From: Prado023 sp963714995
GTDB lineage: Bacteria > Actinomycetota > Actinomycetes > S36-B12 > CAIYMF01
Assembly: GCA_963714995.1 (NCBI GenBank)
Contig: CAVQQP010000019.1
Coordinates: 1 to 64,000 of the forward strand
DNA length: 64,000 nt
Direction of reading: 5' to 3'
The translations under genes and the position numbers were made by a program. Shown here piece after piece: positions 1 to 7,617 of this stretch; the stretch's first letter is position 1; each line of letters begins with the position of its first letter. The notes beneath the pieces were generated by a model. It worked only from the letters and a program-made list of their open reading frames with translations. It was not told where the DNA came from and did not search any database.

Positions 1-38
1 ACCAGATCACGGTCGCCGACTTCATCCTCGCGCCGTGA
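1..38 (+). CDS. C-terminal tail of a truncated gene
   Basis: One reading frame is open from the window edge to a TGA at 36-38 and encodes the tail QITVADFILAP. Nothing can be said about function from eleven residues. The next gene starts 140 bases downstream on the same strand with its own ribosome binding site. The call rests only on an open frame at the edge, so it may be chance. Confidence 0.3.
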   Translation, partial: QITVADFILAP

Positions 39-178
39 TCCGGGCGAGGCTGGCGGTGACCGGCACGGCACGCTGATCGACCCAGCGGCGGTCGTGGCTC
101 GCTCGTCCGAGCCGCGGCCGCCGCTGGCCCTCCCGGGCAGATCATCCGGCCCTCTCCGAGCAGAAGGGAACCAGCCTC

Positions 179-1006
179 ATGGACGCCGCGCGACTGGCCA
201 TCGGGCTGTTGGTGGGACTCGTGGCGCTCGGCACGACAGTCCAGGGGCCAGGCCACAACCAGCAGGCCGCTGCGGCCACACACATCACCACATCCGACCG
301 CCCTGCGGACGAGCCGGTGCCCGAGCCGGCGGCACCAACGACCTCGAGGTCCGCAGCCCTCGAGGCGGCCCGAGCTGACCTCGCCGGGGTACGGGCAGCC
401 CTGAAGGAGGCGCGAGCGGACGCGGACTCCACGGAGTCCGCCCTGACGTCGGCGGGCCATGCCTTCGAGGATGCGGAGGCCGCCCGGCAGCAGGCCCTGG
501 ACACGGCGAACCTGGCCCAGGAGGCCATGACGAGGGCAAGCGTCCGGCTCGGTGACCTGATGGCGGCGTCCACAGAGTCGGCCGCCACGGTCGCCCGCGC
601 GGCCCACGGTGTTCAGGGAGCGCAACCAGGTTCTCCCACCCATCGCGCCGCCTTCACGGCGTGGCAGATGGCTGCTGTCGCCGACCGTGCAGCGCACGCA
701 CGTCAGGCCATCGCCGAGGACGTCGGGGCTGGCCTGTTCTCCGCGCTGCAAGCAGCCGAGGCCACGCTCGCCGACGCCGAGATCGCCCTGGAGGAGGCCA
801 AGACCGTGAGGACGCAGTCGGAAGGAGCAGCCGTGGAGGCCTCGACCCTTGTCACCACGCTGAAGGCCGAGAAGGACTCCCGGGCAGCCGCCGTCGAGGC
901 CCTGGCCCGTGAGCTTGCCGACGCCCACGCGGCGGCGGCGGCAACCGCGTCACGGGTGGCCGAGCGTCTCGCCGAGCTGGACTCACAGGGTGGTGGACCT
1001 CGATGA
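179..1006 (+). CDS. Secreted Ala/Glu-rich coiled-coil protein
   Basis: A 275-residue protein of unrecognised family. Residues 5-24 are hydrophobic (IGLLVGLVALGT), like an uncleaved signal anchor or signal peptide, followed by a short Pro/Thr-rich stretch. Residues 55-270 are dominated by Ala, Glu, Arg, Asp and Leu with heptad-like spacing, consistent with a long coiled coil outside the membrane. The ATG at 179 follows an AGAAGGG ribosome binding site. Its stop overlaps the start of the secreted nuclease gene (ATGA), so the two are probably co-translated and may act together at the surface. Function is unknown. Confidence 0.7.
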   Translation: MDAARLAIGLLVGLVALGTTVQGPGHNQQAAAATHITTSDRPADEPVPEPAAPTTSRSAALEAARADLAGVRAALKEARADADSTESALTSAGHAFEDAEAARQQALDTANLAQEAMTRASVRLGDLMAASTESAATVARAAHGVQGAQPGSPTHRAAFTAWQMAAVADRAAHARQAIAEDVGAGLFSALQAAEATLADAEIALEEAKTVRTQSEGAAVEASTLVTTLKAEKDSRAAAVEALARELADAHAAAAATASRVAERLAELDSQGGGPR

Positions 1007-1903
1007 GGCGCCTGCTGCTCGCGGCCGCCGCCTCCGTGATCATGGCGGCGACGCTCCTGCCGGCCGCCGAGGCACGGCCAAGCGCCGAGCATTGGCGCGA
1101 GTCCGGCAGCGTCGTGAGGGTCCTGGACGGCGACACCTTCGACATGCGAACCGCCGCCGGCATGGTTCGCGTGCGGATCAACGGCATCCAGGCCCCGGAG
1201 ACCACATGGTGCGGTGGCGCCGAGGCGACCGCGGCGCTGGAGGAGATCCTTCCCCGCGGGTCGGAGGTCCGACTGGCCAGCGTGAAGGAGGCCTCGGGGA
1301 ACGCGCCGTACGGCGTGTGGCGGCTCAAGCGAACCGTGCACGTCGAGGTGGATGGGGAATGGGTTGACATCGCCCCGGGGCTGCTGTCCCGGGGAATCGT
1401 GTTCCCGTTCCCCTTCATCAGCGAGGACGCGCACAGCGACGAGTACCTGGAGCTCTCAACCCAGGCCAAGGCGCAGGGGGTCGGGCTCTACGACCCCGAG
1501 CGATGCGGAGTCGAGCGAGTCGGCGGACCAGCGAGTCACGCTCGAGGTGGTCGCCGATGGACCCGGTCCGGACACGGCCGAGTCGGAGTTCGTGATGGTC
1601 TTCAACGGGTCCGATCACGACATCGACCTGACGGACTGGATGGTCCAGGACTCATCCCCGCTCAACGCCTACTTCTTCCCAGAGGGTTCGACCCTGCGGG
1701 CGGACGACTACGTCGTGGTCTTCTCGAGCTCGGGCAGGCGTGGGATTGCCCCAGACGGTTCGAAGGACGACCGGTACCACTACGCCGGCACGGGGATGCG
1801 GTGGAACAACGACACCACCGACATCGCCCTCCTCTTCGACGACGCCGGCGAGGACCGCACCGGCAACCTGCGCGACTGGCTCGTCCTGACCCCCGGATCC
1901 TGA
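1003..1903 (+). CDS. Secreted thermonuclease-like protein with C-terminal lamin-tail domain, frameshifted
   Basis: The first part (1003 to about 1510) encodes a signal peptide ending near AEARP and a staphylococcal-nuclease-type fold: VRVLDGDTFDM, then VRINGIQAPETTWCGG, which matches the family's R-x-x-GI-x-PE strand with the active-site Arg and Glu. The third active-site Arg region (YGVWRL) is unusual. From about 1515 a second frame continues with a lamin-tail domain (EFVMVFNGSDHDIDLTDWMV to GNLRDWLVLTPGS). SNase plus LTD is a known combination in secreted bacterial nucleases, so this was one protein of about 300 residues interrupted by one extra base near 1500-1530. It is translationally coupled to the upstream coiled-coil gene. 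Confidence 0.75.
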
Positions 1904-2015
1904 CCTGACGCGGGAGAGAGGACGGTGCCACTGGGCTCACGCAGTGCGGAGATGGACAGTCACCCCCCATGTGAACCGTGGTCCCGTTCGGGACCCGCAG
2001 CAGAAGGAGATACCC

Positions 2016-2318
2016 ATGAAGAAGGCCAAACGGTCGATCGTCGGTGCCGGAGTCTGCGCCGCGCTCATGCTCGTCGGAGGCGCTGGCCCCTCGTTCGCGG
2101 GCGAGGTCAAGGGCCCCCCGGGGACGAAGAACAACACCAACGTGACCGGCGCTCTGGACCACGCCAACTCGGCATGTGCCGCCAGCGGGCTGAATGACCT
2201 CGATTCGTCCGAGGGGCAGACCGTGTCCCAGGTCCAGACCGCGGCGGACTCGTGGAGGTACTACGAGCTGCCCAAGGGATCAGTCGGAACTCTCTGCCGG
2301 GGTGGAGGCGGGGAGTAG
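2016..2318 (+). CDS. Small secreted protein of unknown function
   Basis: A 100-residue protein. The ATG at 2016 follows AGAAGGAG by seven bases, which favours it over an in-frame ATG further upstream. Residues 1-29 form a classical Sec signal peptide (Lys-rich n-region, VCAALMLVGGAG core, likely cleavage after SFAG). The mature part has two Cys (about residues 53 and 94), possibly forming a disulfide, and a Gly-rich end. I recognise no family. A strong hairpin follows the stop, so it is probably a monocistronic unit. Confidence 0.7.
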   Translation: MKKAKRSIVGAGVCAALMLVGGAGPSFAGEVKGPPGTKNNTNVTGALDHANSACAASGLNDLDSSEGQTVSQVQTAADSWRYYELPKGSVGTLCRGGGGE

Positions 2319-2329
2319 GTGGACATCGT

Positions 2330-2359
2330 GTGGACCCCGGCGCTTCCACCGGGGTCCAC
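2330..2359 (+). terminator. Hairpin terminator after the small secreted protein
   Basis: A perfect 11-bp GC-rich stem (GTGGACCCCGG paired with its exact complement) encloses an 8-nt loop, twelve bases after the stop codon. There is no U-tract, as is common for actinobacterial terminators. It may also insulate the convergent membrane-protein gene. Confidence 0.7.
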
Positions 2360-2414
2360 ACGCGCCCGCTTTCGCGTGACGCACTCCGGGCCGTGGTTCG
2401 ACCGCATGCCCGGC

Positions 2415-2867
2415 TCACTGATGGAGTGCGCTGGCCCCCGCCTGGGGCACAGCCCCGCTGCCACCGTGGGTCTCCGGTTCCCGCACTCCGACGATCAGGA
2501 GGATCACGGCCGCGAGCGTTGCTGCGGCCTGGCCGACGGCCGACCAGATCTTCAGCGTCGACCACGACGGGTCGTACATGTTGGGAAGCGGTCCGATCGG
2601 TCCGACGTCGACCACCGCGTAGAGCAGCACGGCCGCCAACCCGCCACCGGCCACCAGGGCGGCGACCGCGGCGGCCGGGCGACCTGGTCGGATCAGGAGG
2701 AACGCGGCGGCGAGAATGGCCGTGTACCCCTCGATCCGGAACAGCTGCCCTTGACTGATCGTGCCTCGTATCGGGTCGAAGGTGCTCGCCAGGTGCAGGT
2801 GCACGTAGGCATCCACAGCCAGCCCAGCCACGACCACCGCCACAAGCGTCACACGCAGGGCCTTCAT
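2415..2867 (-). CDS. Four-helix membrane protein of unknown function
   Basis: A 150-residue protein with four predicted transmembrane helices: residues 3-20, about 47-60, 67-90 and 108-128. The C-terminal tail is polar. The ATG at 2867 follows GGAGG and is preferred to the GTG just before it. It starts 30 bases after the stop of the COG4315-type lipoprotein gene and is probably co-transcribed with it. The family is not recognised. The pairing suggests an envelope or electron-transfer role, but that is inference only. Confidence 0.65.
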   Translation of the reverse strand: MKALRVTLVAVVVAGLAVDAYVHLHLASTFDPIRGTISQGQLFRIEGYTAILAAAFLLIRPGRPAAAVAALVAGGGLAAVLLYAVVDVGPIGPLPNMYDPSWSTLKIWSAVGQAAATLAAVILLIVGVREPETHGGSGAVPQAGASALHQ

Positions 2868-2897
2868 CACCGGCCTCCGATCACGTCACGGTCGTCC

Positions 2898-3422
2898 TCA
2901 GGGGGCGCCGATGGCGTCGCCTGCGGGGTCCAGGACCCACCACACGTCGTTGACGGCCTGTCCCTTGGTGTCGCCGGGTGCGGTGTCCTCGACCCAGTAG
3001 TACAGCGGCCATCCGTTGTACGTGGCCTGCGTGGTCCCGTCGGTGCGGACGATCGACCCCAGCTTCGCCGGGTCAGCACCCGTGCCGGCGGTCGGCTCGC
3101 CCACGAGCGGCGGCCATGCCTCCAGGCAGGGGCCCTCACAGGTGCTCTTCCCGTCGCCCTGTGTGTCCTTCGTGAACAGGTACAGCGTCATCCCCTCCCC
3201 GTCCACGAGGATCGTTCCCAGATCCGATTCGGCGGTCATCACGGTGCTCGCCGTGGTCGCGGCGGAAGCCGATTCGGAGGGGGAGGGGGACGCCTCGGCG
3301 GTCGGCGAGGCGCTGGTCGGGGTCGACCCCGTGGTGGTGTCGGCGTCGTCACCGCACCCGGCCAGGGATCCGGTGATCAGCAGTCCGGCCGCGAGGGCCT
3401 TGGCAAGAAGGGATGCCTTCAT
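2898..3422 (-). CDS. Lipoprotein with COG4315 'secreted repeat' domain
   Basis: A 174-residue lipoprotein. The signal peptide ends in a lipobox LAGC (Cys about 22), followed by a Thr/Ser/Pro-rich linker to about residue 55. The rest carries two copies of the short repeat typical of the Lipoprotein_15/COG4315 family: one around GMTLYLFTKD and GPCLEAWPPL, the other around YNGWPLYYW and GQAVNDVWWVLDPAG. The biochemical role of this family is not established. The ATG at 3422 follows GGAGG. It is divergent from the ECF sigma factor gene, which may control it. Confidence 0.85.
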   Translation of the reverse strand: MKASLLAKALAAGLLITGSLAGCGDDADTTTGSTPTSASPTAEASPSPSESASAATTASTVMTAESDLGTILVDGEGMTLYLFTKDTQGDGKSTCEGPCLEAWPPLVGEPTAGTGADPAKLGSIVRTDGTTQATYNGWPLYYWVEDTAPGDTKGQAVNDVWWVLDPAGDAIGAP

Positions 3423-3570
3423 GGTGCCTCCAGAGGGTGAGGATCCTCAGCCGACCCGGCTGGGGCCGCCTGTGCACGTTGTACGTGGACGCGGCCCAGA
3501 TGGATTGCGACCCCCGACGCCCACCTCACCGGAGGTGCCCGCCACGCCCGGGGCAATCCCTCCGGGGCTC

Positions 3571-4161
3571 TTGGACGTAGAACAGGACGTGCACCTGTTC
3601 TCCGCCGCGGACCGAACCAGCGATGCCGCGCTGGTGGCTGGCCTCGCCGTGCAGGACGAGGCCGCTGCGGCGGCGTTCGTCCGCCGGTTCCAGGGGCCCG
3701 TGTTCGGCCTGGCCGTGTCGATCACCCACGACCGTGCGTCGGCACAGGATGTCAGCCAGGAGGCGTTCCTCAGGGCGTGGCGCGCAGCCGGCACCTACGA
3801 CGTGCGGCGCGCCTCGGTCTTGACCTGGCTGCTCACCATCACGCGCAATGTCGCGATCGACGCGATCCGTGCCAACCGTCCCACGCCCACCGAAGGAGCA
3901 CTCATCGAGGAGATGATCTCGGCCACCATGCAGGTGACCAGTCCCGAGGAGGATGTCCTGCGTCACGCGGAGCGGGACGCCGCCGTGGCGCAGCTGCGGC
4001 TCCTGCCCCCGGAGCAGGCCAGGGCGGTCGTGCTCGCGGTCATCGGGGGCCGCACGGCCGCTGAGGTCGGCATCTGCGAGGGCATCCCGCTGGGGACGGC
4101 CAAGACCCGGATCCGTACCGGGCTGCGCCGGGTGCGCGAGGCCATGGAGGGGCGAGCATGA
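3571..4161 (+). CDS. ECF RNA polymerase sigma factor
   Basis: Region 2 is clear: a 'DEAAAAAFVRRFQGPVFGLA' helix, the DVSQEAFLRAWRAAGTYD core-binding helix and SVLTWLLTITRNVAIDAIRANR for -10 recognition. Region 4 follows from about residue 140 (AVAQLRLLPPEQARAVVLAVIGGRTAAEV, then IPLGTAKTRIRTGLRRVREAM, the helix-turn-helix). The start is uncertain. The frame is open far upstream; an ATG at 3421 has a good AAGAAGGG site but lies inside the divergent lipoprotein gene and would add a Pro-rich tail atypical for the family. I chose TTG 3571; GTG 3589 is also possible. The stop overlaps the anti-sigma start (ATGA), so the pair is translationally coupled. Confidence 0.85.
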   Translation: MDVEQDVHLFSAADRTSDAALVAGLAVQDEAAAAAFVRRFQGPVFGLAVSITHDRASAQDVSQEAFLRAWRAAGTYDVRRASVLTWLLTITRNVAIDAIRANRPTPTEGALIEEMISATMQVTSPEEDVLRHAERDAAVAQLRLLPPEQARAVVLAVIGGRTAAEVGICEGIPLGTAKTRIRTGLRRVREAMEGRA

Positions 4162-4845
4162 CCGATCAGCACCCCGACGAGCAGCTGCTCCTGGACCTCG
4201 CGCTGGCGGAGGTCGACGGGATGCAGCGCGATCTGCTCACCAGCCACCTGGCCTTCTGCGAGCCCTGCCGGGCCGAGTACTGCGCGATCGCCGACAGCGT
4301 CGACCACGCCCTGGCCGCAGCGCCACATGTCGCCCCACCCGCTGGCTTCTCCCGCTCCGTCCTGGCGGCGATGGGGATGACCGGTGACGAGGCGGAGGAC
4401 GCGCTCACGCCCCGAAAGTCCCCACCAGGTCCCTCGTGACCGGCGTCGGCCCCGGATGCTGGTCGCGGCGGTGGCGGCCGTCCTCGCACTGCTCGTGGGA
4501 GTGGCTGCGGGGGCGGCCATGATGTACGCCCGCGAGGACCCCGCCGCCTCCGTGGCTGCGGACGGCCCGGCGCTGCTGACCCGCGACGGATCCCGGGTCG
4601 GGACGGTCCTGGACACCCGGTACGACGGGCAGCCCGTCCTGGCCGTCACCCTCACAGGCGGCAGGGTGGGAGTCCGCTACGACTGTGAGCTCATCCTGGC
4701 CGACGGCTCCCGGCACCCGGCTGGATCCTGGGTGGTGCGCCAGCCGTCAGGGACCACCTGGCTGCTCGACCGCCCCGATGCGACGGTGACCGGCCTCGAG
4801 CTGGTCACCGAGGAGGGACGGACGTGGGCCACCGCCACGCTATGA
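4158..4845 (+). CDS. Membrane anti-sigma factor, frameshifted
   Basis: The first frame (4158-4439) encodes a zinc-finger anti-sigma domain with the HxxxCxxC signature (HLAFCEPC, about residues 32-39) that binds the cognate sigma factor. A second frame then supplies a single transmembrane helix (MLVAAVAAVLALLVGVAAGA) and an extracytoplasmic domain of about 110 residues, ending at 4845. Family members have exactly this zinc finger-TM-sensor layout, so the two frames are one gene of about 228 residues with one extra base near 4425-4436. It overlaps the sigma factor gene by 4 bp and would tether that factor to the membrane until a signal arrives. Confidence 0.8.
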
Positions 4846-4900
4846 CCGCACCTGGGCGGCAACCGCCGCCTCGCCACTCCAACACCCCCAGGAGGACCCC

Positions 4901-5381
4901 ATGAACGACGGCATCGCCGACCTGGCAACGCGCCGCCCGCGAGCCTCTGGCCCCTCGGGGCCCCAGCCGCCGCCGAGTGCTGGTCACCGGCAGTGTCGTC
5001 GTCGCGGCGGCCGCCGCGACCGCCGCCTGCGGGTCATCCGGGGCGTCCGAGGGCGGGGACGCCCCAAGCCCCACGGACTCCACCGTCGGCCCGGTCGGGG
5101 TCACCGTCCCCACAGCGGAGATCCCGGTCGGCGGTGGTCAGATCCGCACCGACGAGAAGGTGGTCATCACGCAGCCAACCGCAGGGAGCTACAAGGCGTT
5201 CACCGCGGTCTGCACCCACCAGGGGTGCGTGGTCGCCTCAATTGCTGACGGGATGATCGTGTGCCCCTGCCACGGCAGCAAGTTCTCGATCTCCGACGGC
5301 TCCGTGACGGGTGGCCCCGCACCCGCTCCGTTGGCACCCGTGCCCATCGAGGTATCCGGGGCCACGATCACGCTGACCTGA
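4901..5381 (+). CDS. Tat-exported Rieske [2Fe-2S] protein, frameshifted near its N-terminus
   Basis: The C-terminal domain has both Rieske boxes, CTHQGC and CPCHGSKF, giving the two Cys and two His ligands of a [2Fe-2S] cluster, and ends in a typical beta-rich tail. The ATG at 4901 follows AGGAGG. About 12 codons later the frame must shift by one base (near 4935-4940) to reach SRRRVLVTG and the hydrophobic stretch, which together form a twin-arginine signal; an Ala-Cys follows and could be a lipobox. Starting at the in-frame GTG 4977 would lose the twin arginines, so I favour the shifted gene of about 160 residues. It lies 56 bases after the anti-sigma gene, so the sigma factor may control this exported redox protein. 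Confidence 0.85.
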
Positions 5382-5395
5382 GAGCCGCCCCACCG

Positions 5396-5779
5396 CTACT
5401 CCGGCTGCGCCGCCGCCATGATCTGGACCAGCACCTGACCGCCGACCACCGCGTCGCCCACGGCCACGAGCACCGCATCCACGGTACCTGCGCTGGGGGC
5501 GGTGATCTCGGTCTCCATCTTCATGGCCTCGAGGAGAACCAGCACGTCACCGGCTGCGATCTCCTGACCCTCCTTGACCAGCACCTTGACGACCGAGCCT
5601 GCCAGCGGGGCAGTGATCCCGTCGCCACCGTTGGACTGCGGAGCGGCCGCGGGAGTCACCGCGTGCTGGGGGACGAACCCGCCGCCCATGAAGATCGCGC
5701 CCAGTGGCGGTCGGGTGTCCTCCTCGACCTCGACCTCGACCTCGTAGACAACCCCGTCGACAGTCACCTTGAGCAGCAT
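5396..5779 (-). CDS. Biotin carboxyl carrier protein, transcarboxylase 1.3S subunit
   Basis: A 127-residue biotinyl carrier. The N-terminal 25 residues match the start of transcarboxylase 1.3S and other acyl carriers; a mobile Ala/Pro linker follows; the biotinyl domain occupies about residues 55-124 with the LEAMKMETEI motif, whose central Lys carries biotin. It shuttles the carboxyl group between the 12S and 5S subunits. It is last in the operon (5S, 12S, small subunit, 1.3S), five bases after the small-subunit gene, and faces the Rieske gene. Confidence 0.9.
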   Translation of the reverse strand: MLLKVTVDGVVYEVEVEVEEDTRPPLGAIFMGGGFVPQHAVTPAAAPQSNGGDGITAPLAGSVVKVLVKEGQEIAAGDVLVLLEAMKMETEITAPSAGTVDAVLVAVGDAVVGGQVLVQIMAAAQPE

Positions 5780-5783
5780 GGCC

Positions 5784-6056
5784 TCACCTCACCCCATGAA
5801 TGACGTTGCGCCGCTGAACCGCGTCCCGGCCCTGCTGCGCCCAGGTCTGGCTCGTTCGGTAGTGGACCTGCTTCAACCGCGCGCGATGCCCGAGGAACGC
5901 GGCAACGGCCGCCGAGATCGCGATCACGACCTCCTCGGGCACCTCCGGGCGCGGCATGTCGGCACGCACGGCGGCCAACTCGGCCTCCAGCGACTCCACG
6001 CGTGCGGTCAGCGCGTTCACCGACGCCAGCAGGTCAGCGATCGTGGGGTCACTCAT
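5784..6056 (-). CDS. Small transcarboxylase/decarboxylase accessory subunit
   Basis: A 90-residue protein. Residues 4-34 form an amphipathic coiled-coil helix (LLASVNALTARVESLEAELAAV); then PEEVVIAISAAVAAFLGHRARLK, resembling the small gene found between mmdA and the biotin carrier in propionibacterial and decarboxylase operons. The C-terminal part is basic and aromatic. The hydrophobic segment is short, so membrane insertion as in OadG is not assured. The start overlaps the mmdA stop (ATGA). It probably helps assemble the large subunits, by analogy rather than proof. Confidence 0.7.
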   Translation of the reverse strand: MSDPTIADLLASVNALTARVESLEAELAAVRADMPRPEVPEEVVIAISAAVAAFLGHRARLKQVHYRTSQTWAQQGRDAVQRRNVIHGVR

Positions 6057-7609
6057 GTCGGGCCCAGCCCGTGCTTCTTGGCAGGGCGGATGTCCCGCTT
6101 GGCGATGAGCATCTCGAGGGCCCGGGCGACCTGCTCACGCGTGCGTGCCGGCTCGATGATGTCGTCGACGAGGCCCCGGCACGCCGCGACGTAGGGCGTG
6201 GAGAAGGTGGAGCGGTACTCCTCGATCAGCTCCTGGCGTCTGGCCTCGGGATCCTCAGCCGCCGCGATCTCGCGCTTGAACACGATCTCAGCGGCCCCCT
6301 CGGCTCCCATCACCGCGATCTCTGCGGTGGGCCAGGCGAAGACCCGGTCGGCGCCGAGGTCCTTCGAGCACATCGCGACGTAGGCACCGCCGTAGGCCTT
6401 GCGCAGCACGACCGTCACCTTCGGGACGGTGGCGGCGGAGTAGGCGTACAGCAGCTTCGCGCCGTGCCGGATGATCCCGTTGTGCTCCTGGGCCACGCCC
6501 GGGAGGAACCCCGGCACGTCGACCAGGGTCAGCAGTGGGATGTTGAAGGCGTTGCAGAAGCGCACGAACGTGGAGGCCTTGTCGGAGGCGTTGATGTCGA
6601 GCACGCCGGAGAACACCATCGGCTGGTTGGCCACGATTCCCACCGTGCGCCCGGTGATCCGGGCGAACCCGACGACGATGTTGGGGGCGTAGCCGGCCTG
6701 GACCTCCAGGAAGTCCGACCAGTCGACGATGCGCGCGATCACCTCGCGCACGTCGTACCCCTTCTTGCCGTTGACCGGGACGATGTCGGCGAGATCCGGA
6801 TCCGGCTCGATCACGTGGTTGGGATCGACGACGGGCGGGTCCTCGGTGTTGTTCTGGGGCAGGAAGCTCAGCAGCTTCTGGGCCACGAGGATCGCCTGCT
6901 GGTCGTCGTCGACGACGAAGTGCGTGACTCCCGAGCGGGTCATGTGCGAGTCCGCCCCGCCGAGGTCCTCGGCGGTGACCTGCTCGCCGGTGACCTGGGC
7001 GATCACGCTGGGCCCGGTGATGAACATCGTGGACCTGCGCGTCTGGATGATGAAGTCGGTGAGCGCCGGCGAGTAGGCGGCGCCACCGGCGCACGGCCCG
7101 GCGATGATCGAGATCTGCGGGACGACCCCGGAGAGCAGCACGTTGTTGTAGAACACCTGCCCGTAGCCCGAGAGCGAGCCGATCCCCTCCTGGACGCGCG
7201 CCCCACCGGAGTCGTTGATGAAGATGAACGGCGTGCCGGTCCTCAGGCTCGCCTGCATCATCGCCACGACCTTGTGGGAGTGGACCTCGCCCGCGCTGCC
7301 GCCGGCGACGGTGAAGTCCTGGGAGGCGACGTGCACGGGTCGGCCGAAGACTGCCCCCTCGCCGGTGACCACCCCGTCCGCGGGCAGGTCGGCGTCGGCC
7401 AGGCCGAAGTAGGTGGACCGGTGATGGGCGAACATGCCGGTCTCCTGGAAGGTGCCCCGATCGAGCAGGGCCTCGATCCGTTCACGTGCGGTGAGCTTGC
7501 CCTGGGCGCGCTGCTTGTCCTGCCTCTCGGCACCGCCGCCCAACTCGATGACAGCACGCCTCTGGAGGAGCTCGGACGTGAGCTCGTCCATGGATGGTTG
7601 CTTTGGCAT
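6053..7609 (-). CDS. mmdA: Methylmalonyl-CoA carboxyltransferase 12S subunit
   Basis: A 518-residue acyl-CoA carboxyltransferase. The N-half has GKLTARERIEALLDRGTFQE and the acyl-CoA-binding GGSAGEVHSHKV and NDSGGARVQEGIGSLSGYG, the first oxyanion site. The C-half has the second one, VPGFLPGVAQEHNGIIRHGAKLLYAYS and KAYGGAYVAM. It transfers the carboxyl group of methylmalonyl-CoA to biotin, releasing propionyl-CoA. Because the next gene upstream is the 5S transcarboxylase subunit, transcarboxylase (EC 2.1.3.1) is more likely than a decarboxylase or a biotin-carboxylase-dependent enzyme. It lies eight bases after 5S and overlaps the small subunit. Confidence 0.92.
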   Translation of the reverse strand: MPKQPSMDELTSELLQRRAVIELGGGAERQDKQRAQGKLTARERIEALLDRGTFQETGMFAHHRSTYFGLADADLPADGVVTGEGAVFGRPVHVASQDFTVAGGSAGEVHSHKVVAMMQASLRTGTPFIFINDSGGARVQEGIGSLSGYGQVFYNNVLLSGVVPQISIIAGPCAGGAAYSPALTDFIIQTRRSTMFITGPSVIAQVTGEQVTAEDLGGADSHMTRSGVTHFVVDDDQQAILVAQKLLSFLPQNNTEDPPVVDPNHVIEPDPDLADIVPVNGKKGYDVREVIARIVDWSDFLEVQAGYAPNIVVGFARITGRTVGIVANQPMVFSGVLDINASDKASTFVRFCNAFNIPLLTLVDVPGFLPGVAQEHNGIIRHGAKLLYAYSAATVPKVTVVLRKAYGGAYVAMCSKDLGADRVFAWPTAEIAVMGAEGAAEIVFKREIAAAEDPEARRQELIEEYRSTFSTPYVAACRGLVDDIIEPARTREQVARALEMLIAKRDIRPAKKHGLGPT

Positions 7610-7617
7610 CAGGCGCC

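Noticed and set aside
3016..3570. N-terminal extension of the ECF sigma factor
   Set aside because: It overlaps the divergent lipoprotein gene and is Pro/Ser-rich, unlike any sigma region.
5784..6056. Sodium-pumping decarboxylase gamma subunit (OadG)
   Set aside because: The hydrophobic segment is short and no beta (OadB) subunit gene is present; an assembly role in transcarboxylase fits better.
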